From Symbiodinium natans (Eukaryota; Sar; Dinophyceae; Suessiales; Symbiodiniaceae), in contig CAJNDS010002309.1 in assembly GCA_905221605.1 (NCBI GenBank), positions 186,001 through 250,000 of the forward strand: DNA of 64,000 nt. Direction: 5' to 3'. The notes below the pieces were generated by a model. The model worked only from the letters and a program-made list of their open reading frames with translations, was not told the origin of the DNA and made no database searches. A program made the position numbers and the translations under genes. Positions 49,590 to 61,600 of the stretch are shown here, piece after piece (position 1 is the stretch's first letter; each line of letters opens with the position of its first letter).

Positions 49590-52500
49590 GAAGAAGAAGA
49601 TGATGGCGATGGTGACGATGGTTTGCTAGACGTGCCTCCGGCCTTCCCCGATCGAGCCCACCACCAGTGTCCTCCAAGATACCCGTGAGACGTATTGTAA
49701 GGGCTGCACTCTACAAACCTTGAACAACAACTTACCCCCAAACCCTCAACGCAAAACCCGAAAATTGCCCCCCCCCCCCCCCCCCCCGCCATCCCCCCCC
49801 CAAAAAAAAAACTCCACCAACCCTCAACCCTAAACCCTAAACCCTAACACCCTAAAACCCTAAACCCGAAACCCTTAACCCTAAACCCTAAAACCTAACT
49901 CTTGGGAGCTCATCAACTGGAAGTCCCCAGGCGCGTGAAGGTTGGTGATGCCGCGGCGGCTGTCCACATAAGCCATGGGTGGCCTGGTTAAGGGTTTAGG
50001 GTTTAGGTTGAGGGCCGGGGGCCCAAAGCAACCCGGTAACCCTGGGGGCTTGAGGGTGTGTGGGGTTCCCCAAACCCTGAAAGCCCCCAAACCCCAAAAC
50101 CCGAAACCCCAAACTTATGTCGTTGGTATATAGTAAATACTATCGCCGAAGGTATTATTACAAAGTCTAAAAAAGTCTCAAGGGCTTTCAAAGTCTTAAA
50201 AAAGTCTTCAAAAAGTCCTTAAGTGAGTCTTAAACAAAGTCTGGGAAAAGTCTAGAAAAAGTCTAAAATAAGTCTCGGGGAGAGTCTCCTGGCGACCTCC
50301 ACTCCCCTCCGGAGACTCTGCCCGAGACTTTTTCTAAACTTTTTTAGACTTTTTCTAGGCGTTTGTTTTTTTGACTTTTGCTTCTCCATGCTTGCATGAG
50401 ACTTTAATGGTGCCATCTCGGCCATTTTGGGTCAAGTCCTGACATCAGGGTTTAGGGCGCCGGGTTTAGAGCTTAGGGTTGGCTTAGGGAGGGTTCAGGG
50501 CTCAGGGTTTAGGGCCGTTCGGGAATGGCAGCTCAGGGTACGTTTTTCGGGCCTTAGGCTAGTTCAGAATTTAAGGCTCTCACATTCGGATTCACGACGG
50601 CTTTGATGATGCATTTTCGGATAATCGCCGCCCTTCACCACACCCCCGAGTCCCAAACCCGACACTCTACCGCCCAAGGATTTGGGTTTCGGGTCTGTTT
50701 GAAAAAAGCTCGGTGATGCAAGCTGAGACACGCGGAGACGTTGTGTTACGGTATGCATGTGGCCTCTGTCGGGATGTGCTTCGTTGCTTTCGGTGGAACA
50801 GGGAAAGCACCGTTATCTGACAGCTGCCGCTTGACAGCCGTCTGCTTCGTTGGCTCGATCTTGTGCACCGCCTTCGTTCCGAGCAGAGGGTTTAGGGGCT
50901 AGGGTTTGGGGTTACGATGGGTTTCGGTTAGGGCTTAGGGTTCACATGGGTCTCGTATATCGTTCTTGTCCGCCACCGTCGCTTCGAGCAGAGGGTTTAG
51001 GGTTTAGGGTGTTGGGTTTCAGTGCTCAGGGTGTAGTATATCTTCCAGGTCTGCAGGAGCCCCGCCGAAGTTTGAGTTCCACAGTAATGTTAGCGTCGCT
51101 TTAGGTAAACCCCCTCCCCCACCCCAAATCTTGTTTTGGTTTCCGGGGTTTGGGGGGGTCAAAAAAAGAGGGGGTGTCAATAATACAGATTCTGGGGTCT
51201 GGGGTCTGGGGGTCTGAAAGGGGGTCAGCTGTCAGGGTCTGCTTTGCTTTGTCTTGAAGAGTTCTGCTTGCTCTCTGCAGCTCCTTTTGCGCTGCCACCC
51301 CGACCTTGTCTGTCTGTTGTCCTGCTCTGCTGCAACGGACCGCCGCTCTGTGGCCTCTTAACTCTGGTTATTTGTTCTGGCTGTGCGTCCGGCGGGGAGG
51401 GGCTCCTCCATCATTGGGTCTGAGCCCCAATCCCAAACGCTCCCTCGTCTCTTGGCACCAAGATTCTGCTTCCCCCCATCCCTCTGCAACCTTTTCTGGT
51501 CTTCGGGCTCATAGTGAAGGGGTCCTCCTTAAGGGGGTTTAGGGTTAAATACGCCTGACCCCTAACACTGGCTCTGGTGTCTCCTGACCCCCCCCCCCCA
51601 CAACTTCTCTTGCCCCCTAATGTCAGCCTTCCTCCCGTGCTGCCTTTTGGGTCTCTGGGTTTAAGGTTTAATTAGGGTTTAATATGGGGATAGTTGTTGT
51701 GTGGGCTATTTTACCCACCTGAAGGCTGCCCACACTAGTGTGGCTGGCTGGTTCTTGGCGCCAACGTTCTACTTGGTCCACCCAAGGCACCCCCATGGTT
51801 CTGGCGGTCTGGATGACTATGTGCCTTCTGGCCCTGTTCCTTTTCTGCCTTTTCTGCAGAGGTGCAATTAGGGCTTGGGCTCTGTGGTTTAATTAGGGTT
51901 GAGCGTTGGGGTGTTAATTAGGGTTTCGGGTCAATTAGGGTTTAGGGTTTTCCTGCAAGAGTGCAGTCTCTTGGCACCGCCAGAATCCTGTTCTATAAAG
52001 AATAATTAGAAATTCATGGTTAGGGTTTGGGGTTTAGGTTTAGTGTAGCATGAAGTTACCGCTGAGGGCTCTGGCCCATGAGCTCTGGATCTATGACACG
52101 GCCAGGGACGGCCGTGGCTGGGTCCACTCTGCACCCTGTCCTTACTGCTTTTTCTATTAATTGAACCTTAAAACCTAATTAAACCCTAAGCCCTAAACCC
52201 CTAAGTCTGCTGCGCCCGAGCGCGGCTTCTCCCGCCGCTCTGACTCTGTCCTCTCGCATCCGGGGCGAGATGGAGCGGTTCCTGCTCTGCGGCGGTGCCT
52301 CGCCCATTTTTGGATTTGGGGTTAGGGTTTAATTAGTGTTTAGGGTTCGGGTTAATTAGGGCTCAGTGATGGTGTCCCTGGAGGCAATCTGCGCATCTGG
52401 GAGCACATCTGTCTCTGGACAGCATGGTGGGAAACTCCTGCGATTAAGGAATCATAGGGTTTCAGTTTGCCAAAACGAGTTGCTTTACTCTGCTGTCCAT

Positions 52501-52654
52501 GAGGACTCAACCCTAAAGAATCTCTAAGTGTCCCTAATTAACTAGGGTTAAGGCAATTAAGGATTCAAAACAAACGCCTGCCTGCCCTATGTCGATGCCA
52601 CCATAAAGCGGTTTTACAACCCCTACAACCCCACCGCTTACCCCTCTCTCCCGC

Positions 52655-52686
<32 letters not shown>

Positions 52687-55600
52687 TCAGGTCGAAGTCG
52701 TCGATGAATGGACTGAATAGACTCCACAACAGCAGCGTGGCTGTTCTTCCCACTAGTCTTCTGCAAAGCCTGCACATCTGGGCAAGGTTGCGTCCAGGCC
52801 CCTGGCCAGCGCTGCGCCCTTTGCTGCCGGAACAAATCTCAGCGTGCGGCGCGTGCATCCTTGCTCATGCTCTGCGCGTCCTTGCTCATGACTTTGCGTA
52901 TGGTCTGATCTGAGCCCTTTCTTAACCTGAAGCCCTGAGAAAAGGAGCCAGCCATGAAACCTCCCCACTCCCCGCCGAGCCGCCAATCCAAAACCTTAAG
53001 CCCTGAACTTTAGACAGCATCCCAACCGAAATTACTAGGGGCAGAAAGGTGAGCTCATGATTTGGAACTCGAATCCCAACTTAGCTACCCAAGCAACCCA
53101 GCCCCAATCCCGCAACCGCAAGAATTGAAACCTGGAACCACGACCCTGGCGCAACATTAGGCCCAAGCCCTCACAGCAAGAGACTCTTGGACGCCAAGCC
53201 GAACATCCCAATACCCCCACCGAAATGCCTCGCAACCCAGTGTAGGGCAGGTTCGGCCCTTATTATAGCCTAAACCTATCCCAAGCCCTGACCTAAACTT
53301 ACAAAGACTTGCGAACGCACACAGCCTGGGCCCTAGGCCCCAACGTCATCCTGAAACCCTTGAACCCTGCACACCCTGAACCCCCAAAGTCCGGTCCTGG
53401 TCCCAGACCCTTCAGACCCTCAGCCCCAAAAGCCACCCCGAAACCTCGAAACCCTGCCCCGCTCCTGAGCCCAGAAAGGAAATTACGGAACCCCTTTGCC
53501 CTTTGACTGGTGCCCGGCCTGCAGCAGCTGCGCAATGGCGCGGGGGGCCCCCGGGTATGTGCCGGGCGGCACTTGAAGTAGAGCAGGGCAGAGCCAAGTT
53601 GACGGCGGTGCGATGTGGCGGGTTGCGACGCTTCCAATGGAGAAAGGGACTGCGGCTGCTCAGCATCCGCGACTTCCCAAGTGACTTCCCAAGAGCCACT
53701 AGACTCCAAGTCCCCCGGAGGAACACCCTGCAGAACTCTCATCCTCCAGGACCTCCAGAATGTGGGGATGGATGCGCATGAGCTCGCCTTCGGGCAAAGC
53801 AGATGGGGCCGCAAAAAGCAAGGCATGGCGGCCACGGCACATCAGGCTCGCCACGCACAGACAAGCAAAGGAGCCACCAGACAGAAAGCAAACAAAAATG
53901 TCAGGACTTGACCCAAAATGGCCGAGATGGCACCATTAAAGTCTCATGCAAACATGGAGAAGCAAAAGTCAAAAAAAAAACAAACGCCTAGAAAAAGTCT
54001 AAAAGAGTTTAGAAAAAGTCTCGGGCAGAGTCTCCGGAGGGGAGTGGAGGTCGCCAGGAGACTCTCCCCGAGACTTATTTTCGACTTTTTCTAGACTTTT
54101 CCCAGACTTTGTTTAAGACTCTCTTCAGGACTTTTTGAAGACTTTTTTTCAGACCCCCTTGTTTTTTGAAAAGGGCCTTTGAAAAAGACTTTTTAAAGAC
54201 TGTTTGAAGACGTTTGAATAATTTTAGGATTTATAGAGTTGACTAGGGAAGCCAACCACATAACCCTAAACCCTTTGACCGTTACCTTGGGTTGTAAAGT
54301 TGGCATGGTTGGCCTAGAGTGGCTTTGGGAAGGGCTTTGGGACTCTAGGGTGCGACCTTTGGGCTTTAGGGCACTTAGGGTTTAGGGTTTAGGGTTTAGG
54401 GTTTCGGGTTTAGGGTTTAGGGTTTGCCAGGATAACAAGTCTTCTGGTGTTTAGGGTTTAGGGTTGAGGGTTTCTGAAAACGCCAGCCCTAAACCCTAAA
54501 CCCTAAATTCCTGACCCCACCTGCTGAGTATCTAGGGGTTGCATCGTGGACCCTTACGGCCCTAAACCCTAAACCCTAAACCCTAAACCCTAAACCCTAA
54601 ACCCTTGAATTTTGGGGAGCCATTTTAAAGATCCTGCAGGTGGTACAAGGGCCATCTTGGGAGCATATTTAGGGGAACCTTTAGGGGGTACAACCTAGGG
54701 GATACGAGCCTTAAGCCCTTGAGAGGGTTTAGGGTTGAGGGTTTAGGATTTGGGGCTTAGGGTTTAGGGTTTGGGGTTTCGGGCTTCGGGTTTAGGGTTT
54801 AGGTTCTTGGACCCAGCAGCCCTTGTAAGCTCTAATGCCCTGCACCTCCCCTACATCCAATTGTCCCAGACTCCTCCAGGATTCATTGCGGCGGCGAGTA
54901 GCGCTTGCAGCAGGGTTTCGGATTTTGAAGGTTTGGGGGTTTGGGGGGTTTAGGGTTTCGGGATCAGGGTGTGTTAGGGAAGATATAGGGGGTTTGGAAG
55001 GTCCTAAATCTTCAACCCTAAACCCTAAACCCTCTCAACCTCTGAGCCCTCGGCCTCTTCTCGTAGCATGCCATGAGGTCAGCCTCTACCTCCGCCTGCG
55101 CGAGCGCGCGCGCGCGCGCGATGCTCGGCCTACTGGTTCTGCGTAAGGATTTGCGCAGTTTACTGCCCTGTGTAATCCCTGAAATTCATGGGTTTGGAGT
55201 TTAGGGTAGTATACAAATATCGCATACTCAATCTCTTTAAGAACAGAATTGTGGCTCACAGGGGCGTATATGGCTTAGACCGACCGACCGCGGGGCGTGG
55301 AGTCTAGGTTTAGAGAGCCCGAAGCCCTAAACACTAAACCCTAAACCCTAAACCCTAAACCCCAAACCCTAAACCCTAAACCCTAAACAGACCTACACAG
55401 GCTTGTTCTCAAAGCTGATGCTTTACAAGGCTCGGGTGCAAGGCAGAGCTTCGGTTTAAGGGGTTTAGGGTTTAGGGTTTAGGGCTTAGGGTTTAGGGTT
55501 CAGGGTCTCAGGGGTTTAGGGGTTTAGGGTTCAGGAACTTAGGGGTTTACGAGTTTAGGGCAGGGCTCCTGGTAAGGATCCATTCTTGTGAGTTGCACTG

Positions 55601-58600
55601 CGGTAGGACACCAGGCTCAGTCCCCAACCCCAAGCGCTGAACCCTGAAACCATAAACCCTAAACCCTAGACCCTAGACCCTAAACCCTAAACCCTAAACC
55701 CTAAACCATAAACCCTAAACCCTAAACCCTAAACCCTAAACCTGAATCCTCAACCCTGCGGGACTTTCTGGATACTTGCAGCTTGGATCGGTTTCAGATT
55801 TCGGAATTGCAGTAAAGTGTATCTCTTGACAGCTCTTGCTTTTCAGCTCAGAAAAAGAGTCTTGAGCCGTTTAAGCCCTAATCCTTCCCAGATGGCTGAC
55901 ATCTGGCTCACTTGGCCTGCTTCGGATGCCCGGCGATCTTCGTGTACACATCGCCAACCTTCAGTTCGGACAAAAGGTTGAGGATCTAGGGTTTAGGGTT
56001 TAGGGATTTAGGGATTTAAGGATTTCGGGTTTAGAGTTTAGGGATTTCGGGTTGAGGGTTTCAGTTAGGGTTCCAGGTTGACATGATGTCTGGGCCCAAA
56101 AGAGAGGTCTGAACTGGAGGCGATACCTTGCAATTCGTCCAGGGAACCAAAAACCTTTCACAAACGTCGGTGCGACCCCTCTCTTCTACCCCCTTGAAAG
56201 TTGAAACCCTAGACCCTAAACCCTAGACCCTAAGCCCTAGACCCTAAGCCCTGAAGCGCCAAAGCAATGGCGTAGATACAAAAACTCTCCGAAGCTGTCC
56301 TAAACCAGAAGCATCTAGGCTGCCCAGTAACCTAGGCTTTAAAAGGGTGCCCCCTTTTTTGCTTCAAGGGGTTGATAAGGGAACCTAAACCCCCCCCAAA
56401 AAGGGAATAAGGGTACTACTGGGCATGCTAGGCCTTCTTTGCGCATCCCAACACTTACAACAAGAAAGAGCCCCCGGGACCCCCCCCGCCAGCCCCTAAA
56501 CCCTAAGCCTGAACCCCCTACACCCTAAACCCGAAGTCCCAAACCCTGAACCCTAACCCCTAAACCCTAAACCCTAACCCCTAAACCCTAAACCCTTAAA
56601 CCCCAAGTTCGGCCAAGGCCTAGACCATGAATCATCTAAGCACTAGACCAAGATGTCGCTATGGCCCTGAGCCCCTTGCAACCTGTTCCTCAACAACCCA
56701 GGAGAAATTTCTTGGCTTAGGGTTTAGGGTCAGCGTTTGGGGCTTAGGGCTGAGGGTTTGCGAATCCCCCTTAAAACGAGAATTCGGGCACGACTGGGCA
56801 TCCTAGCACCCCGCTTGCGAATCCTAAACCTCAGCCCTAAGGCCCTATAAAGCCTACCCAAAGGCTCCTATGTAGTACCTTTTTGGGGTAGTATGCGAGA
56901 ATCCCCTATAACTAACAAAAAGGAACTTCATTGGAGCCTTTTGGAAAGCCCTTCTTTGGACTAGGAATCGGGCGCCGTTGTTCGGATTCACACCCAGCTC
57001 TTGGAACAGGGCCGCGTGCTTCTCGAAAGCATCCTTGTAGTAGACCTGTTTGGGAAGGGGAGCGAGGGGGGCGGGGGGGGGGGGGGGGGGGTGGGGGGGT
57101 GGGGGGGGCAAAAACTTTGGGAAGCGGAGGGGGTTTCGGGTTTAGGGTTCAGGGTTTGGAGGGGGGGCCCTTAAACCTCACCTGTCCAAGTGAGACTAGG
57201 GCTTATACCTTTACCTCGGGCTTTAAGAGCTGCATAAACATCCCGAAACGAACTAAACCCTAAACCCTAAACCCTAAACCCTAAACCCGAAACCCTAACA
57301 ACCCCAAATCCATCACACCCTGCCTGAAGGTACCTCGGTCGCCATCAGTTAGCTGTAAGTTTGTATGAGGTACCGTAGAGAATGCCGAGATCTTGCTGAA
57401 ACCAAGTACCCGTAAGCCCTGAACTTAACCGAAACACTGAACCCTAAACCCTAAACTTACCCTAAACCCTGAACCCTGAACCCTAAACCCTAAACCCTAA
57501 ACCTAAACCTCGGGATGTTTCCCTTCCCAACCTAAAACCCTGAAACCATTAAACCTTAAGACCCTAAACCACAGTTTGGGTTTAGCTGGAGAGGGCCTAA
57601 GCCCTAGCTTCTGGAACAGGAGCCCAAGCCCCAAAGCCCAGACATCTAAACCGGTTCGGTTGTAGGGTTTAGGGTTTCGGGTTTAGGGTTAAGGGTTAAG
57701 GGTTTAGGGTTTAAGGTTTAGGGTTTAGGGTTTAGGGTTTAGTTTAGTGCTTAGGGTTTAGGACTCGCGGTTGACAGCCAGTCATGAAATCTAAGCTCAA
57801 TAACCCCGAAAAAGAGTTCTCAGGAGGGAACGGTACCAACAAATCAGCTTCACGTACCCCCTCTTTTGGAATTATCCCCAACTATGGGAGTGTTTTTGTT
57901 TAACCCTCTTATAGGATTCTAAAGGGAACCTGCATAATTCCCATGGGTCCTAGACTATAAGGGAACCGAAACCCTCCCAAAAGGGAAGAAGGGCCTACTC
58001 CGGGCCCCAGAAGACTCAGACCCTAAGCTTCAACCCTAAACCCTAAACCCTAAACCCTGAACCCTGAACCCTAAACCCTAAACCCTGAACCCAACCTCGA
58101 CGCAGTGGCCGAAGAGGACCGGGTCCGACACTTTCCTTCAGCAAACAAACGGGTTTTAGGATTTAGGGTTTTAGGGTTTTAGGGTTTTAGGGTTTTTGGG
58201 TTTAGGGTTTAGAAGTGAGGAGGAAGTAGGTACACCTTCTAGAATGCCTTCAAGAGGGTGTTATACATGTATGTATACGTATCTACTTTTGCATATATCA
58301 TATATAGATGTGTCTTGTATTTGTTTATAAAATTCTTGATATGGGGACATCGGGTGCCTACTTCCCTCACTCCCTTAGTAGGGCCAGTAGGTCCAGGCGT
58401 GGGGGGTTGCGCAGCGCCGCGGCTGAGGGTTCAGGCGCCATGGCGCGTGTACTACTACTTGCTTAAGAACCCCCCTCCCTCCCCCAACAAAACTTGAAAA
58501 TCTTGTTCCTATTCTTCCTTATAAGCCTAAACCGAAACCCTTACCCTAAACCCAAAAATTTCTAAACTAACTTCTCAGCTTGACGCCAGCTCTCTTTCTG

Positions 58601-61600
58601 GCTCTTAGCAGGTAGTTTGAAAACCAGGCTGCAAGTTCCCTTCAAGGGGCTATGTCGGGAGTTTAGGGTGTAGGGTTTAGGGTTTGGGGTTTAGGGATGA
58701 AAAGGGTGCCCTTTTTGGTTGCATGGGGCTTCTAAGACCCCCCCCCCCCCCCCCCCCCCCGCGCAACTCTTAACCCTACAAGGAGGGGCCCCCCAGTTAT
58801 AAGCAGAGTTATAAGAACCCCAAGTTGGGTTATAAGGATCCTAACTTGTTATAAGTCCCTTAAGTACAGTTACTATAGTAAGGGGGCCCCTCCTTGTACC
58901 TGCGACTCTATTTACCTACAGTTTAGTAGCTACCCTTAATTTGTAGGTCTTAGGAACAACCCATGAAACTGTAGGTAAAGAGGGTCCCAGGTAAACCCTG
59001 ACTCCTTGTAATTCCGAAACTATCAGTTTAGGGTTTAGGGTCTAGGGTCTAGGGTCTAGGGTTGAGCAGGCGCGGCGCATCATCGTGGCTTTCAGGTGCA
59101 AGCTGAAGAGGGTCCCTGACCAAAGAGCGAGGCTTGATTAGGGTTTAGGGTTTAGGGTTTAGGGTTTAGGGTTTAGCGTTTAGGGTTTAGAGTTTAGGGT
59201 TAAGGGCTTAGGGTTTAGGCTTTAGGGTTTAGGGTCTAGGGTTTAGGGTTTAGGGTTTTGTGGTGAAGCTTTCCAGCTGTCGGGGCTTAGGGTTTTCTAG
59301 GCTTTTAGGGTCCTTGCACGGTCTTACAATTTGGGCCCTTTATTGGGGAACCTTTATCTAGCCCTTAGAAACCCCCGTAAAAAACCCAAGGGCCCATACT
59401 TCAGAACCCTGAAAAGGCAATGGACCAGAGCCCCCTCTTTCGAGCGCTTTAGGGTTTCGGGTTTAGGGTTTAGGGTTTAGGGATTCCTTTCCTGCGCTAC
59501 CACCAAGGAACCCCCAAAACGAGGCACTATTAAGGGCTATCCGGGTTGGTGAACCCCAGACCCTATTCCTTGAACCCTTTCGCCCTAGGACTCTAAACCC
59601 TAAACCGCAAGTGTTAATTTGGGCTCACATCCCAACTGGCTGGGCGCCGCAGACATAGTCTTGGCTGAATTTAATTTTTAGCTGCCTTATTAAGAAACCC
59701 AATAAACCCAAAAAGGCTAAGGATCTAAAGTTGCAGTAATGCACCACAGAGATAGTCATCACTGAAGAGACACGAGCACCTACTTCTGAGGGCTCCCATT
59801 CTGGCCCCACTTACTATACTGACTCTTCTAACTTTTTAAGGAGTAAGCGTGGCCTCAATAAGAAGACCTATACCCTGAAAGCTAAAACCTCTTCAGGGTC
59901 CTTACAACCCAGCTCATGATAACCTGGGGGCCCTCTAAATACTTGTACTACGTAGGCCCTTCGAGATTGAAATGCACCTGCAGCCCTAAACCCTGGCCCT
60001 AAACCCTAAACGCATCTGCACGGTTCTGGGTGGGGGGCTGGGGAGGGGGGTGGTGGGTGGGGGGGGCTGGGAGGGTGGGGGGTGAGGCCAGCCCAAGCTT
60101 GGGAATACTCCTTCTGATCAACCAGCTAGCTCAGAGCACGGTGCGCTTCAACCGTGAACCCTGAACTCTCAACCACAAACCCTACCTTTAAGACGGAATC
60201 AACGCCGCAACTGGGATCATACCCTCTACTACTAAACTCGTATCCCGACCCTTTTGCAGGGTTCGATCGGTCCTGAACCCATCCGAACCCTAGACCCTAA
60301 ACCCCAAAGGTTTAGCCCAAACCCTAAACCCTAAACCCTAAACCCTAAACCCTAAACCCTAAACCCTAAACCCTCTAAAGCAAGAGGCGAGTCCTGGCTC
60401 GGTAGTCTGCATCTCTTGCTCGTAGAACTTCCGGAGCTCAGCTACCTAAACCCCAAACCCCAAACCCCAAACCCTAAACCCTAAACCCTAAACTACGGGC
60501 CCTAAAGAAGGTTGCCGTAAGGGTAGATGGACCTATATATAGTATATACTTGGGCCCTAGGCCCTAAAGAAGGTTGCCTTATATAAGGGTCCATGTACCT
60601 AAGTATATACTTGGGGCCCTAGAGAGCTACTTTAAAGAAACCCCGTTTTAAGGCCGAAGCATATACCATGCAAGCACCTGGACCCCTTTGGGGTGTATTG
60701 AGGTACAAGGAGGGGCCCCCTTACTATAGTAACTGTACTTAAGGGACTTATAACCCAAGTTAGGATCCTTATAACCCAACTTGGGGTTCTTATAACTCTA
60801 CTTATAACTAGGGGGCCCCTCCTTGTAATGATTGACTTCCCTAAGTATCGGATGGGTCACACGGGCTTCGAGCTCACAGGTCTTTAGAGGGGGCTGAGGG
60901 GCTCAAGGGATCTCGAGGGTTTAGGGTTTAGGGTTTAGGGTCTTCAGTCTTTGGAGTAGGCACAAGTGCACAAACCCCTCCATCAGTCGGAACTATTTCT
61001 TACTCGTAACCCTATAATCCGCTAAGCTTTAAACTGCGCATCTCACTCGTCGACCCTGATGCCCTGGTTTAAGGGGTTCAGGGTTTAGGGTTTAGGGTTA
61101 AAGATGTGCCGCCCACACCTAATTCATGGTTGGGATAGCATTAAGCATTAACACGTCTATTCCTTATTGGGCTTAAGTACCCTCAAAAATGCAAAATGTT
61201 ACCCAACTATGACAAAGACACAGACATGCTCACGATGCCAGGACTGTGTACTTGCAGGATCGGGGAGTCGAATTACTAGTTGGGGGCAACTCTGCACAAG
61301 ACCCCTACCTTAACTCCATATAACTCCCTACAAAGCGCCGATCCTCCAAGTACTTCCCACAGTTCCGTTTTTTTTTGAATCTAAGGATTCGCAGAGGCTT
61401 CCTGGCCAGTTGTGTGGATCCTGTGTGGAACACATGTGGCGCAGTGAAGTCGTGCTGCAAAGCGTTTAGGTACCCCAAAACATGCTGAGCATTACGGTTG
61501 TATATATATATATATATGTGGCGAAATGATTTTGTAGGACTTGGGCTTAGTGGTTAAGACTCTATAACAGAAGGTCTTATTAAGAGGATCTGGGGTGCAC

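Noticed and set aside
49303-49792. ORFs of 124 and 285 codons with poly-Ile/Ser/His and poly-Pro
   Set aside because: Produced by (GAT)n and G-homopolymer DNA. Only the short icd exon at 49137-49208, in another part of the 285-codon frame's span, is real, and it is read in its own frame.
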